Source: an uncultured Lachnospiraceae bacterium (GTDB taxonomy: Bacteria; Bacillota; Clostridia; Lachnospirales; Lachnospiraceae). From it: DNA of 64,000 bases. Numbering within the stretch: the stretch's first letter is position 1; the number at the start of each line of letters is the position of its first letter. The notes under the pieces are model-generated. The model worked only from the letters and a program-made list of their open reading frames with translations. It had not been told where the DNA came from and searched no databases. The stretch spans positions 1-64,000 of the forward strand of contig CAJURQ010000016.1 in assembly GCA_910588955.1 (NCBI GenBank), given 5' to 3'. Positions 44,890-53,540 of this stretch are shown here, piece by piece. The position numbers and the translations under genes were made by a program.

Positions 44890-45270
44890 ATGAAAAAACT
44901 TATGAGTGTGATTTGCCTGCTGGCGATTTTGTGCGTGGCATATCTTGCCCTTACACAATCGCAAAACGGCGAAAAACCCACGATAGAGGATATCGAGTCC
45001 GGCGCGGACGAGCTTGTGGATCAAGTGAAGGACATGTACGACGAGTATGGCGCTGCCGCGGTGGCGCAGGCAGATGAAAAGCTGGATGATGTTGTAGAGC
45101 AGGCGGATGAAAAACTGGGCGACGTTGTGGCACAGGCGGACGAGGCGTTTGAGGAAGCGGTGGAAAGTGCGGTGGAAGGCGCAAAAGAAGGATTTTTCCA
45201 GAGTATGAAAGAAAGCATAAATAATTTTTTTGAAAATCTGACTTCTCGGGGAGATGAAAATGAAAAGTGA
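44890..45270 (+). CDS. Small membrane-anchored helical repeat protein
   Basis: A 126-residue hypothetical protein. An N-terminal hydrophobic helix (about 3-21, MSVICLLAILCVAYLAL) is a signal or anchor; its Cys residues are not in a good lipobox. It is followed by acidic amphipathic repeats (QADEKLDDVVEQADEKLG, VVAQADEAFEEAVES), spaced about 11 residues apart as in apolipoprotein- or LEA-like helices. The C-terminus is NFFENLTSRGDENEK. The ribosome binding site is weak (GGAGTGAAAC). A terminator follows. The family is not recognised. Confidence 0.7.
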   Translation: MKKLMSVICLLAILCVAYLALTQSQNGEKPTIEDIESGADELVDQVKDMYDEYGAAAVAQADEKLDDVVEQADEKLGDVVAQADEAFEEAVESAVEGAKEGFFQSMKESINNFFENLTSRGDENEK

Positions 45271-45274
45271 GGCG

Positions 45275-45310
45275 AAAACCGCTGATGTCGGGATGACAGG
45301 GCGGTTTTTT
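45275..45310 (+). terminator. Terminator before ldhA
   Basis: AAAACCGC (45275-45282) pairs with GCGGTTTT (45301-45308), followed by TT. Confidence 0.82.
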
Positions 45311-45353
45311 GTATATACTCTATTATCATATAAGGAATAGAGGAGGTAAAAAC

Positions 45354-46346
45354 ATGAAAATAGCTTTTTTTAGTACGAAACCCTATGACAAAATCTGGTT
45401 TGAGCCTATGGGAAAGGAGTACGGATTTGAAATACGCTTTTATGAAGTGCCTTTTCACGAGGAGACTGTGACGCTTGCAAAAGGCTTCGACGCTGTCTGT
45501 ATTTTTGTGAACGACTATGTGAATGCGGATATGATTAAGCAGCTTTATGATATGCAGGTAAAGGCGATCCTTCTTCGGAGCGCGGGATTCAATCATGTGG
45601 ATGTGAAGGCGGCTGAGGATAAGATTCAGGTTTTGCGCGTGCCCAGCTATTCCCCGGAGGCGGTGGCGGAATTTGCCATGACCATGCTGATGACCGTAAA
45701 CCGCTATACGCATAAGGCATATAACAGAACGCGGGAATTTAATATGAGCCTGCACGGGCTGATGGGCGTGGATTTGTACCGTAAAACGGCGGGTATTGTC
45801 GGAACGGGAAAAATCGGGCAGGCGATGATCCGTATCTGTAACGGATTCGGTATGGAGGTGATTGCATATGACCCCTATCCGAATAAAAATCTGGATGTGG
45901 AATACGTATCGGTGCAGGAACTGATGGAGCGCGCCGACGTGATTTCCTTACACTGCCCCCTTACTTCTGAGACGAAGCATCTGATTAATGCGGATACCAT
46001 CGGGAAGATGAAAAAGGGTGCGTATCTCGTCAATACGTCCCGCGGCGGGCTGATTGACACGGACGCGCTGATCGACGGGCTGGTAGAAGGAAAATTCGGC
46101 GGCGTTGGTCTGGATGTGTACGAGGAGGAGGAAGGCATTTTCTACGAAGACAAATCCAACGAGATCATGCGGGACGAAAATCTTGCCAGACTGATGACCT
46201 TCCCGAACGTGCTGATCACTTCGCACATGGGATTTTTTACAAAGGAGGCAATGCAGGCGATTGCGAAAGTGACATTGGAGAACGCTTATGCGTTGGAAAA
46301 TGGTCTGCCTTTGGTTAACCGGGTGGGGAGCGAGGCGGTAAAATAA
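45354..46346 (+). CDS. ldhA: D-lactate dehydrogenase (2-hydroxyacid dehydrogenase family)
   Basis: A 330-residue NAD-dependent enzyme that reduces pyruvate to D-lactate in fermentation. The N-terminal STKPYDKIWF, AVCIFVNDYVNAD and LRSAGFNHVDVKAA resemble E. coli LdhA. The Rossmann motif is GIVGTGKIGQAMIR, the catalytic Arg lies in HCPLTSETK..NTSRGGLIDTDA, the Glu in GLDVYEEEEG, and the catalytic His in LITSHMGFFTKEA. ATG 45354 follows AGGAGG; the frame from 45309 would start in the terminator. Confidence 0.93.
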   Translation: MKIAFFSTKPYDKIWFEPMGKEYGFEIRFYEVPFHEETVTLAKGFDAVCIFVNDYVNADMIKQLYDMQVKAILLRSAGFNHVDVKAAEDKIQVLRVPSYSPEAVAEFAMTMLMTVNRYTHKAYNRTREFNMSLHGLMGVDLYRKTAGIVGTGKIGQAMIRICNGFGMEVIAYDPYPNKNLDVEYVSVQELMERADVISLHCPLTSETKHLINADTIGKMKKGAYLVNTSRGGLIDTDALIDGLVEGKFGGVGLDVYEEEEGIFYEDKSNEIMRDENLARLMTFPNVLITSHMGFFTKEAMQAIAKVTLENAYALENGLPLVNRVGSEAVK

Positions 46347-46457
46347 CGACGGATGTGTCCGGATTCGCCTGAAAACCCACAGTGTGTTACAGAAGTTGAA
46401 ATTTTGGGGAAAGTACGGTAAAATGATAAGAAGACAGAAAAGGAGTCACTGATTGTT

Positions 46458-46928
46458 TTGGAGATACCGTATGAGATCAGAAGCGCATACCGGGAGGAAT
46501 GGGAGGATGCCATGTCGCTTGCGTGGCGTACTTTTATGAAGTTCGAGGCGGACGTCTACTCGCCCGAGGGCGTGAAGAACTTCGAGAACTTTATCACGGA
46601 TTCTACGCTTTACAGAATGTTTGTCATGGGCGCTTACCAGATGTTTGTGGCGCTTGACGGGAAAAAGCTTGTGGGTATGCTCACCCTTCGCGACAGAGTG
46701 CACATTTCCCTGTTGTTTGTGGATGAAAAATACCACAGAAGGGGCATCGGGCGTGCCTTAATCCAGTATATGTCGAACTATCTTTTGACGGAGCAGCAGG
46801 AGACCCGCGTGACGGTCGACTCCTCGCCCTACGGGGTGGAGTTTTACCACAGGCTGGGATTTCGGGATCTGCGTCCGCAGGAAAAGAGGGACGGCATCAT
46901 TTACACACCGATGGAATTTGTGCTTTGA
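46458..46928 (+). CDS. GNAT-family N-acetyltransferase
   Basis: A 156-residue acetyltransferase of unknown substrate. The acetyl-CoA loop is KYHRRGIGRALIQYM; the later strands are TRVTVDSSPYGVEFYHRLGF and YTPMEFVL. These are typical of the YjgM/ElaA-like GNAT group. A TTG at 46458 is the only in-frame start that keeps the first strand; AGGAG lies 12 nt upstream, a rather long spacing. It is followed after 24 bp by the double-HD protein and probably cotranscribed with it. Confidence 0.85.
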   Translation: MEIPYEIRSAYREEWEDAMSLAWRTFMKFEADVYSPEGVKNFENFITDSTLYRMFVMGAYQMFVALDGKKLVGMLTLRDRVHISLLFVDEKYHRRGIGRALIQYMSNYLLTEQQETRVTVDSSPYGVEFYHRLGFRDLRPQEKRDGIIYTPMEFVL

Positions 46929-46952
46929 CGGAATCGGGGACGGGGGAAATTT

Positions 46953-48209
46953 ATGGAGTATATTAGGAGCAAAGATATTTATCTGCTGATGAGGGACATA
47001 CTGAAGCTGATTAATCCGACGCTGATGGAGCACGGGTCGAGGGTGGCTTACATTGTCTATAAGATGCTTCAGGAAGAAAACAGGTACGAGGAGTTTGAGC
47101 TGGCGGATATCGTTATGGTTGCGACGATGCATGATATCGGCGCGTACAAGACGGAGAAATCCAGAATCAACGATATGCTGCAGTACGAGACGCGGGACAG
47201 CATGGCGCATTCCATCTACGGATACCTGTTCTTTAAGTATCTGTCCCCGGTGCCGGACATGTCGAAGGTGCTGATGTACCACTGCCGCGACTATGAAAAG
47301 CTGCAGACGGTGGATTACGTGTACAAGGATGTGGCGGCTTACGTCAATATCGCTGAGAAGATAGACATTTATTCTAATACGATGGGCGCGCAGTTTGACG
47401 TCCGTATGTTTCAGAAACAGGCGGGGACCAAACTTTCCGCCGCGGGGCTGGAACGCTTTTACCAGTGTGATGCGAAGTATAATATTCTGGAAAAACTTAA
47501 GGACGGTTCTTATAAGGAAGAGCTGGATGCGATCGCCGAGTACATGATCTTTTCCAATGAAGGGAAAAAGACTTTCATGGATATGCTGATTTACTGCATG
47601 GGCTTTGTGCAGGAGAGTATGGTGCTTGACACGGTCACCACGATCTGCATCTGCGGTGAGATTTCAAACCGTCTCTTCCTGCCGGATCATGAGCGGGAGA
47701 TGATTTACTATGCGGCGCTGCTGCATGATCTGGGGATGCTCGGGATATCGCAGGATATTCTGCAGGCGCCCCGCAAGCTGAAACCGGAGGAGATCAAGCA
47801 TGTACGCACGCATGTGGCGATTACGCAGGAGAAGCTGGAGCGGCGGGTGGACGCCGAGGTGGTCGGCATTGCGCTGGCGCATCACGAGAGAGGGGACGGC
47901 AACGGTTATCCCAAACGGCTGAACGACAAGAAGATCAGCCTCCAGCAGAGCGTACTGCAGGTGGGGGACGTGGTCAGCGCCCTCGTGAACAAGCGCAGTT
48001 ACCGGGATGCCGCGTCGAAACAGCAGGTGCTCCGGTTCCTGAATGAAGAGGCGGACAAGAACCGGTTTAAGAGGCAGCCGGTTATGGTGCTGGTGGATTC
48101 CTATGACGAAGTGATGGCGCATGTGAAGAAAGAAACCGCCAGAATCCTGAAGATGTACCAGACGCTCAATATACAGTACCAGCAGGTCAGCACGAAGTAT
48201 AAGATCTAA
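46953..48209 (+). CDS. Protein with two HD domains, C-terminal one HD-GYP type
   Basis: A 418-residue cytoplasmic protein. The N-terminal half has an HD phosphohydrolase-like domain (LMEHGSRVAYIVYKML, VATMHDIGAYKTEK, LMYHCRDYEKLQ). The C-terminal half has HD-GYP features: YYAALLHDLGMLGI, RTHVAITQEKLE, and HHERGDGNGYPKRLNDKKIS. HD-GYP domains usually hydrolyse cyclic di-GMP. Here the GYP motif is intact (GNGYP). No receiver or membrane domain is present. A diguanylate cyclase is encoded 0.8 kb downstream, so the two may act on the same pool. An extra N-terminal HD domain is less common. Confidence 0.85.
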   Translation: MEYIRSKDIYLLMRDILKLINPTLMEHGSRVAYIVYKMLQEENRYEEFELADIVMVATMHDIGAYKTEKSRINDMLQYETRDSMAHSIYGYLFFKYLSPVPDMSKVLMYHCRDYEKLQTVDYVYKDVAAYVNIAEKIDIYSNTMGAQFDVRMFQKQAGTKLSAAGLERFYQCDAKYNILEKLKDGSYKEELDAIAEYMIFSNEGKKTFMDMLIYCMGFVQESMVLDTVTTICICGEISNRLFLPDHEREMIYYAALLHDLGMLGISQDILQAPRKLKPEEIKHVRTHVAITQEKLERRVDAEVVGIALAHHERGDGNGYPKRLNDKKISLQQSVLQVGDVVSALVNKRSYRDAASKQQVLRFLNEEADKNRFKRQPVMVLVDSYDEVMAHVKKETARILKMYQTLNIQYQQVSTKYKI

Positions 48210-48268
48210 ATTGGTCGGTTTTTTTACATATTTTTACCTTTTTTATAGATTTTCGTGCGCCGGTGATA

Positions 48269-48274
48269 TATAAT
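48269..48274 (+). promoter_or_regulatory. -10 box candidate for the YesL-GGDEF gene pair
   Basis: TATAAT at 48269-48274 sits 35 bp before the GTG at 48309. The best -35 at 17 bp (TAGATT) is poor. Confidence 0.4.
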
Positions 48275-48308
48275 CTTATGTAGCTGAGTAAATTTTGGAG
48301 TGACAAAC

Positions 48309-48992
48309 GTGGGCAGATTTTTGGATATGGACAGTCCTTTCATGCGGTTTTTAAACCGTGTGGGGGATCTGATGATTATGAATTGTTTAATGATTCTCTG
48401 CTGTATTCCCGTGATAACCGCCGGGGCGGCATTTACGGCGATGCACTATGTATTTCTCAAGATGGTGCGCGGGGAAGAAGGGTATCTGATCAGGGGATTT
48501 TTTAAGTCCTTTAAGGAGAATTTCAAGCAGGCTACCATTATGTGGCTGTTGATGCTTCTCGTGATCGGTGTCTATGTGGGGGATTCCTTGATCTTTAACT
48601 ATTCGGGATTGTCGTTTCCAAAACCGCTTGTAATCGCGGTGGTGGCGGTGGCTGTCCTGCTTGTGATGGCGGCGGTCTATGTTTTCCCGCTGCAGGCGAG
48701 ATTTGAGAATACGGTGAAGAACACGCTCAAGAACGCGATGATACTGGCTTTTGCCAATCTGCCGAAGACGCTGCTGATGGTGGGATGCTATGTATTGCCG
48801 GTTGTGATTGTGTATTATTCAAACTACGCATTCGTGTTTGCATTCATGTTCGGTATCTCGGCACCGGCTTACGCGGCGGCGTGGATATATAGCGGTATTT
48901 TTAAGAAACTGGAGCCGGAGACAGAGAAAGTCGCTGATGATATGGACTTTTCTCTGAGAATTGATGAGGGGAATCAGGAAATCGATGAATAA
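48309..48992 (+). CDS. YesL-like (DUF624) membrane protein
   Basis: A 227-residue integral membrane protein with about five helices. It begins GRFLDMDSPFMRFLNRVGDL and contains the CIPVITAGAAFTAMHYVFLK motif, both typical of YesL/DUF624 proteins. Such proteins are usually found near carbohydrate uptake genes; their function is unknown. GTG 48309 has GGAG 8 nt upstream and matches the family start; the GTG at 48300 overlaps that site. Its 3' end overlaps the diguanylate cyclase start (ATGAATAA). Confidence 0.85.
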   Translation: MGRFLDMDSPFMRFLNRVGDLMIMNCLMILCCIPVITAGAAFTAMHYVFLKMVRGEEGYLIRGFFKSFKENFKQATIMWLLMLLVIGVYVGDSLIFNYSGLSFPKPLVIAVVAVAVLLVMAAVYVFPLQARFENTVKNTLKNAMILAFANLPKTLLMVGCYVLPVVIVYYSNYAFVFAFMFGISAPAYAAAWIYSGIFKKLEPETEKVADDMDFSLRIDEGNQEIDE

Positions 48993-50478
48993 TCAAGACA
49001 AGTCTAGTGTATTACAGTGGGTTATTCCGACGGGCATTATGATGGTGGTCGTTGTTGCCATGCTGCTCAGCTTTTCGGCGAAGAGCAATAAGGAGGCGGA
49101 GACGACGGTTTCCAAGACGCTGATCTCCTCGGCGGAAGGGTACGGGGATCGTTTTCTGCATGAGCTGCAGAAAGTCGGCAAGGTCGGTGAGACGGCAGGG
49201 GAAATACTTGAGAGAATCGGGACGGACGACGATGCCCGCATGATGGAAGTGCTGGATATTGCGGCGACGTGCGCGGATGTAGATAAAGTTCTGTACTGCA
49301 CCGCTGACGGGCAGGCGGTAGACCGGACAGGCAAGACGATCGATATCAGTCAGGAACCTTGGTTTGAGGAGGCGCTTGTGGGGGAGTTCCCCTATGTACA
49401 TGCGGGTGAGGAAAAGTCCGTTATCGTGGTGAAGCACGTCGGAACGGACGCGAAACAAGGATATCTGATGCTTTATTATCCGATGGAGCGGTTTGGGGAC
49501 ATGCTGCTGCAGTCGGGTTACGATTCCACCACTTTCCTTGTTGTAGTGGATCTGGAAGGAAATATACTGGGCGTGAGCGGCGCGACGACGAATGCCTGTG
49601 TGAAGGGAGACAATATCTTCACGGCGATAGAGGCGGAGAATAAGGAAAATGCCAGAACGATCCGCAACCGTCTGAGCAACAGCTCCCGCGGCAGCGTGGA
49701 CATAACGACGGGCAAGCAGGAGCAGGTGCTGACTTCCGTGCCTCTCGGGACGAATCGCTGGAGCCTGATACTTGGCGTCAGCAAGGCATATGCGGAGAGA
49801 CAGGCGAACTATATCAGAAAGAATACGAGTGACATGGTGTTTGCACTGGCGCTTACGATCGCCATATTCTTCTGCGTCGTGATGGTAATCAATATCGTCG
49901 GAAAGATACGAAGCAATGATAAGAAGAAAGAACTGGAAGATAAAGCGGATACCGATCTTCTGACCGGGTTAAATAATAAACTTGCCACGGAGCGCAAGAT
50001 TAAGGAATACATGGCGAAGAATCCCGATAAACAGTGCATGATGTTCATGGTTGACGTCGATAATTTCAAGAAGATCAACGATACCATGGGACACGCTTTC
50101 GGTGATGAGGTGCTGCGTTCCCTCGGTATTCAGATCGGGGCGATATTCCGTGCCAGCGATATCATAGGTCGTGTGGGCGGCGATGAGTTCATGGTATTTC
50201 TTAAGGATGTTTCGACGGATGAGGCGATCCTGAAAGAAGCAAAAAAAATGGAGACTTTCTTTAAGAACTTTCAGGCTGGTGAGTATGTGAAATATAAGGC
50301 TACTGCAAGTATCGGCGTGGCGGTATTCCCACAGGAAGGCAGCGATTTTGAGACGCTCTATAAAGCGGCGGATCAGGGAGTATATAAAGCTAAGAAGCGC
50401 GGAAAGAACCAGCTCGCGTTTTATCGGGACAGAGGAGCGGCGGCTCAGGAGGAGGCGCCTGATACGGCGGAAGAGTAA
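48985..50478 (+). CDS. Membrane-bound diguanylate cyclase (GGDEF) with extracellular sensor
   Basis: A 497-residue protein. TM1 is at about 14-33, a Cache-like extracellular sensor spans roughly 40-275, TM2 is at about 285-310, and a GGDEF domain occupies the C-terminus. The active site GRVGGDEFMVF is intact. An inhibitory I-site RASD lies five residues before it, so product feedback is expected. It should make cyclic di-GMP in response to an external signal. The ATG at 48985 overlaps the YesL stop. The C-terminal tail is Glu/Ala-rich. The neighbouring HD-GYP protein could degrade its product. Confidence 0.92.
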   Translation: MNNQDKSSVLQWVIPTGIMMVVVVAMLLSFSAKSNKEAETTVSKTLISSAEGYGDRFLHELQKVGKVGETAGEILERIGTDDDARMMEVLDIAATCADVDKVLYCTADGQAVDRTGKTIDISQEPWFEEALVGEFPYVHAGEEKSVIVVKHVGTDAKQGYLMLYYPMERFGDMLLQSGYDSTTFLVVVDLEGNILGVSGATTNACVKGDNIFTAIEAENKENARTIRNRLSNSSRGSVDITTGKQEQVLTSVPLGTNRWSLILGVSKAYAERQANYIRKNTSDMVFALALTIAIFFCVVMVINIVGKIRSNDKKKELEDKADTDLLTGLNNKLATERKIKEYMAKNPDKQCMMFMVDVDNFKKINDTMGHAFGDEVLRSLGIQIGAIFRASDIIGRVGGDEFMVFLKDVSTDEAILKEAKKMETFFKNFQAGEYVKYKATASIGVAVFPQEGSDFETLYKAADQGVYKAKKRGKNQLAFYRDRGAAAQEEAPDTAEE

Positions 50479-50503
50479 ACGACGGCAGAATATGAGTGAA
50501 AGC

Positions 50504-50538
50504 AGGAAGGATGGGTTTTACCTGATCCTTCCTTTTTT
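50504..50538 (+). terminator. Terminator after the diguanylate cyclase gene
   Basis: AGGAAGGAT pairs with ATCCTTCCT around a 12-base loop, followed by TTTTT. Confidence 0.9.
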
Positions 50539-50723
50539 ATACACATGTCTGTGAGCAGGGCGGCAATTGCAGGAAATTGCGGTAACGTAAACCATTTAGC
50601 AAGAATGGCACATGTTTCCGCAATTTTCTTTTCTTTTTGACGGATTTTGATTGAATAGATAGAAAAATAAAGTCAATAAAAAAAGAAATTATAAACATTG
50701 AATAAAAATTTTTAAAAAAGTGG

Positions 50724-50752
50724 TTGCAAATATGGGAAATATGTGCTAGACT
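50724..50752 (+). promoter_or_regulatory. Promoter of the CUT1 sugar transporter
   Basis: TTGCAA (50724-50729) and TAGACT (50747-50752) with 17-bp spacing. The remainder of the 50479-50833 gap is A/T-rich and shows no gene. Confidence 0.65.
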
Positions 50753-50759
50753 AACATTA

Positions 50760-50783
50760 CGAAAACGTTTAAGTAAAAACGCT
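50760..50783. promoter_or_regulatory. LacI/CcpA-type operator candidate
   Basis: CGAAAACGTTTAAG contains the palindrome AAACGTTT (50763-50770), the core of LacI-family and catabolite-response operators. It is followed by AAAACGCTTTT. It starts at the predicted transcription start, so binding would block transcription. Confidence 0.55.
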
Positions 50784-50833
50784 TTTTGTGTAACCATTAT
50801 TTTTTGTCTTTGAAAAGGAGGAAATGAAAAAGT

Positions 50834-52294
50834 ATGAAGAAGAAAGTAGTAAGCATCTTATTGGCAACATCTATGGTAGCTACGCTTGCAGCTTGCGGCA
50901 GCGACCCCAATCCGGCAGCAGAGGCGCCCGCAGCAGAGGAAGCTCCTGCGGCAGAGGAGGAAGCTCCGGCAGCAGAGGAGGAAGCGCCTGCAGCAGAAGA
51001 AGAGGCGCCTGCGGCTGAGGCAGAGGCTCCGGCAGCATCCGGCGATCTCGCTTACAGCGGAAACATCTCCATCATGCACTTCTCCACATCTGAGGAGTCC
51101 GAGGGTAACGGCGGTTCCGACGGTTTCAGAACATGCCTTGCTAACTGGCAAAATGATCACGGCAACATCACGCTGGATGAGGAAGTTCTGGCGAACGACG
51201 ATTACAAGACACAGATTGCTACCCGCGCAGCGGCGGACGATCTTCCGGACGTGTTCCTGCTGCAGGGTATGAATACCATCAGCTGGGCAAAACAGGGTAT
51301 CGTTTATGACCTGACTGACAGCATCAAGAATTCTCCTTATGCTGCTGATTATAACATGGATTATCTTGTACCTTTCACCGCAGACGGTAAGTACTACGCT
51401 TATCCCGCTCTGACGGGCGGTACCTGTACCGTAGTAATCTACGACGAGGCTATGTGGAAAGAGGCAGGTTTTGATTCCTTCCCGACCACTTGGGCTGACG
51501 TAGAGAAGGCGGCTGAGTACTTCGGCGGACAGGGCATCGACACTATCGCATTCGGTAACGGCGGTCAGTGGCAGTTGAACTCCTGCTTCGTATCCTGCCT
51601 TGGCTATCAGTACACAGGTACACAGTGGTTCTCCGATATCATTGCAGGCACAGGCAACTTTGAGGCGCCTGAGTTCGTGGCAGCTCTGACAGAGACACAG
51701 CGTCTCTTCCACGACACAAGCATTTTCAACGAGGACTTCAATGCAATCACCAACGAGGATGCTCGTGAGTACTACATCTCCGGCGATGCGGCAGCATTCA
51801 TTGGCGGTAACTGGGATGCTTCCTACATTCAGGCTACTCTGGAAGGCGACCCGAAGAAGGATACCACAAAGTTCGCGGTTCTTCCTAAGGCAGCGGACGC
51901 TGGCAAGTATGAGAACTTCCAGAATATCGGTCTTGGTTACGGTATGGCAATCAGCGCGAAGGCAGCTCAGGATCCCGACAAGCTTGCGGCTTGTATCGAC
52001 CTTTGCCAGTATCTGACAGGTCCCGCGTTCTCCGAGTTTGTAGGTGCGAACTATGCACTGGCTGGTTTCTGCAGCTCCGATGTAGACCTTTCCGCATTTG
52101 ACCAGTACACACAGGATTTCTACAACTTCTCCTATGTGGACAACAAGGGCTGTGAGATTTACGACTCTTATGTAGACGGTTCCGTTTGGTCCGTACTCAA
52201 CACCGAGATGCAGGAAATGGTTAACGGCGACAAAGATCCCGCGACCGTTGCGGCAGATACACAGGCTGCATACAAAGCATACTTAGGACAGTAA
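50834..52294 (+). CDS. CUT1 sugar ABC transporter substrate-binding lipoprotein
   Basis: A 486-residue family 1 extracellular solute-binding protein. The signal peptide ends in TLAAC (Cys21). A Glu/Ala/Pro linker (about 25-68) follows, like those of the binding proteins at 5867 and 21744, although the ligand domain is unrelated to theirs. Binding-domain features are GNISIMHFSTSEESEG, RAAADDLPDVFLLQG, and YPALTGGTCTVVIYDEAMWK. The ATG at 50834 has AAAAGGAGG about 12 nt upstream; an out-of-frame ATG lies at 50824. The two permeases follow; the ATPase is probably the separate gene at 58071. The substrate is unknown, likely an oligosaccharide or sugar. Confidence 0.9.
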   Translation: MKKKVVSILLATSMVATLAACGSDPNPAAEAPAAEEAPAAEEEAPAAEEEAPAAEEEAPAAEAEAPAASGDLAYSGNISIMHFSTSEESEGNGGSDGFRTCLANWQNDHGNITLDEEVLANDDYKTQIATRAAADDLPDVFLLQGMNTISWAKQGIVYDLTDSIKNSPYAADYNMDYLVPFTADGKYYAYPALTGGTCTVVIYDEAMWKEAGFDSFPTTWADVEKAAEYFGGQGIDTIAFGNGGQWQLNSCFVSCLGYQYTGTQWFSDIIAGTGNFEAPEFVAALTETQRLFHDTSIFNEDFNAITNEDAREYYISGDAAAFIGGNWDASYIQATLEGDPKKDTTKFAVLPKAADAGKYENFQNIGLGYGMAISAKAAQDPDKLAACIDLCQYLTGPAFSEFVGANYALAGFCSSDVDLSAFDQYTQDFYNFSYVDNKGCEIYDSYVDGSVWSVLNTEMQEMVNGDKDPATVAADTQAAYKAYLGQ

Positions 52295-52296
52295 TA

Positions 52297-52316
52297 AATT
52301 GAGCTGACGCTCAATT
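52297..52316 (+). terminator. Hairpin immediately after the binding-protein gene
   Basis: AATTGAGC (52297-52304) pairs with GCTCAATT (52309-52316). A second one, ATTAAGC with GCTTAAT, is at 52448-52465, and CCGCC with GGCGG lies near 52397-52425. They may stabilise the binding-protein mRNA or reduce read-through to the permeases. Confidence 0.5.
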
Positions 52317-52556
52317 GCGAGCGCCGCTGACGCGGGTTCGGTTCAATATCGGCTTAGTTTAGGCTGAGAAGGTTTTGCAACATAAACAGGCAGCGCCGCC
52401 TTGGGAGGGTTTCCTCCGGGGCGGATGCTCACCTGACAGGGTCTTTGATTAAGCGCAGGCTTAATTATGGCGAAGCGCAGAAAACGACTTCGTTTCGCTT
52501 TTGGGGTATGTCTCAGTTACGTTAATAGTGAGCAAAAAGGAAATGGGGGCGAATCT

Positions 52557-53525
52557 ATGCTGAAATCTATCAAACCGAAAAAATGGGTAGTAGCTGCATA
52601 TCTTGCCGTGCCCGTGGCACTCTATGTGTTCACGGTATTCGCACCGCTTGTTGCAGCTCTTTTTTACAGTTTCTTTGAGTGGAAGGGCGGACCGGTTAAG
52701 ACTTTTAACGGCTTTGCCAACTACGCACAGTTATTTAGCGACGAAGTTTTCTGGAGTTCCTTCTGGCACAATATCTTTCTGGTGATTGTGTGTATCGTCG
52801 GACAGATTGGCATCGCGTTTATCGTTGTGCTGTTGATTAACTCCAAAGTCACTAAGCTGCAGGGCATCCACAGAACGTTCGGATTTTTCCCGAGCACGAT
52901 CTCGGCAGTCTGCATCGGTTTTATCTGGCAGATGATTTACGATTCCAAGAGAGGTCTGCTGAATTACTTCTTGGAGGAGATTGGGAGGAAAGACTTGCGG
53001 AAGGTATGGCTGAATGAGCCGAGCCTTGTAATGCTGCTAGTGTCCATTCCCCTGATCTGGCAGTTTATCGGTTACTACATGGTAATCCTGTTATCTGCGG
53101 TTTCTTCCATCAGTACGGAGGTTCTGGAGTCCGCGGAGATCGACGGCGCGACGGGAATCCAGCGCGCGCGTTACATTGTTTTACCTTTGATTAAGAATAC
53201 ACTGCTTGTATGTATCACCCTCTGCGTGGCGGGTAACATGAAAGCATTCGATAATATTTACGTCATGACTTCCGGCGGACCGGGTTATTCCTCTATGGTT
53301 ATGGCAATGTACGGATATAAGGTTTCCTTTGAACAGTCCAACTTAGGCTACGGGTCCTGTATTTCTGTCGGCATCTTTGTACTGGCGCTCGCCGTGATCG
53401 GCGGTTCCCAGATTCTGATGAATTACTTTATGACGGACAGCTACGACCGTCAGGAGGCAAAGCATCTGAAAGAGATCGAGAAGGCAAGAAAACAGGCAAT
53501 AAAAGCCCGCAAGGCAGGCAAGTAA
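52557..53525 (+). CDS. CUT1 sugar ABC transporter permease (MalF/UgpA-like)
   Basis: A 322-residue membrane protein with six to seven helices and the cytoplasmic EAA loop ESAEIDGATGIQRARYIVLP, which contacts the ATPase. The C-terminal tail is Lys/Arg-rich. ATG 52557 is chosen because the protein then begins MLKSIKPKKWVVAAYL, as in the family; the upstream frame from 52467 is not supported. The ribosome binding site is mediocre (GGGGGCGAA). The second permease follows after 15 bp. Confidence 0.9.
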   Translation: MLKSIKPKKWVVAAYLAVPVALYVFTVFAPLVAALFYSFFEWKGGPVKTFNGFANYAQLFSDEVFWSSFWHNIFLVIVCIVGQIGIAFIVVLLINSKVTKLQGIHRTFGFFPSTISAVCIGFIWQMIYDSKRGLLNYFLEEIGRKDLRKVWLNEPSLVMLLVSIPLIWQFIGYYMVILLSAVSSISTEVLESAEIDGATGIQRARYIVLPLIKNTLLVCITLCVAGNMKAFDNIYVMTSGGPGYSSMVMAMYGYKVSFEQSNLGYGSCISVGIFVLALAVIGGSQILMNYFMTDSYDRQEAKHLKEIEKARKQAIKARKAGK

Positions 53526-53540
53526 AGGAGGGGATCTGCT

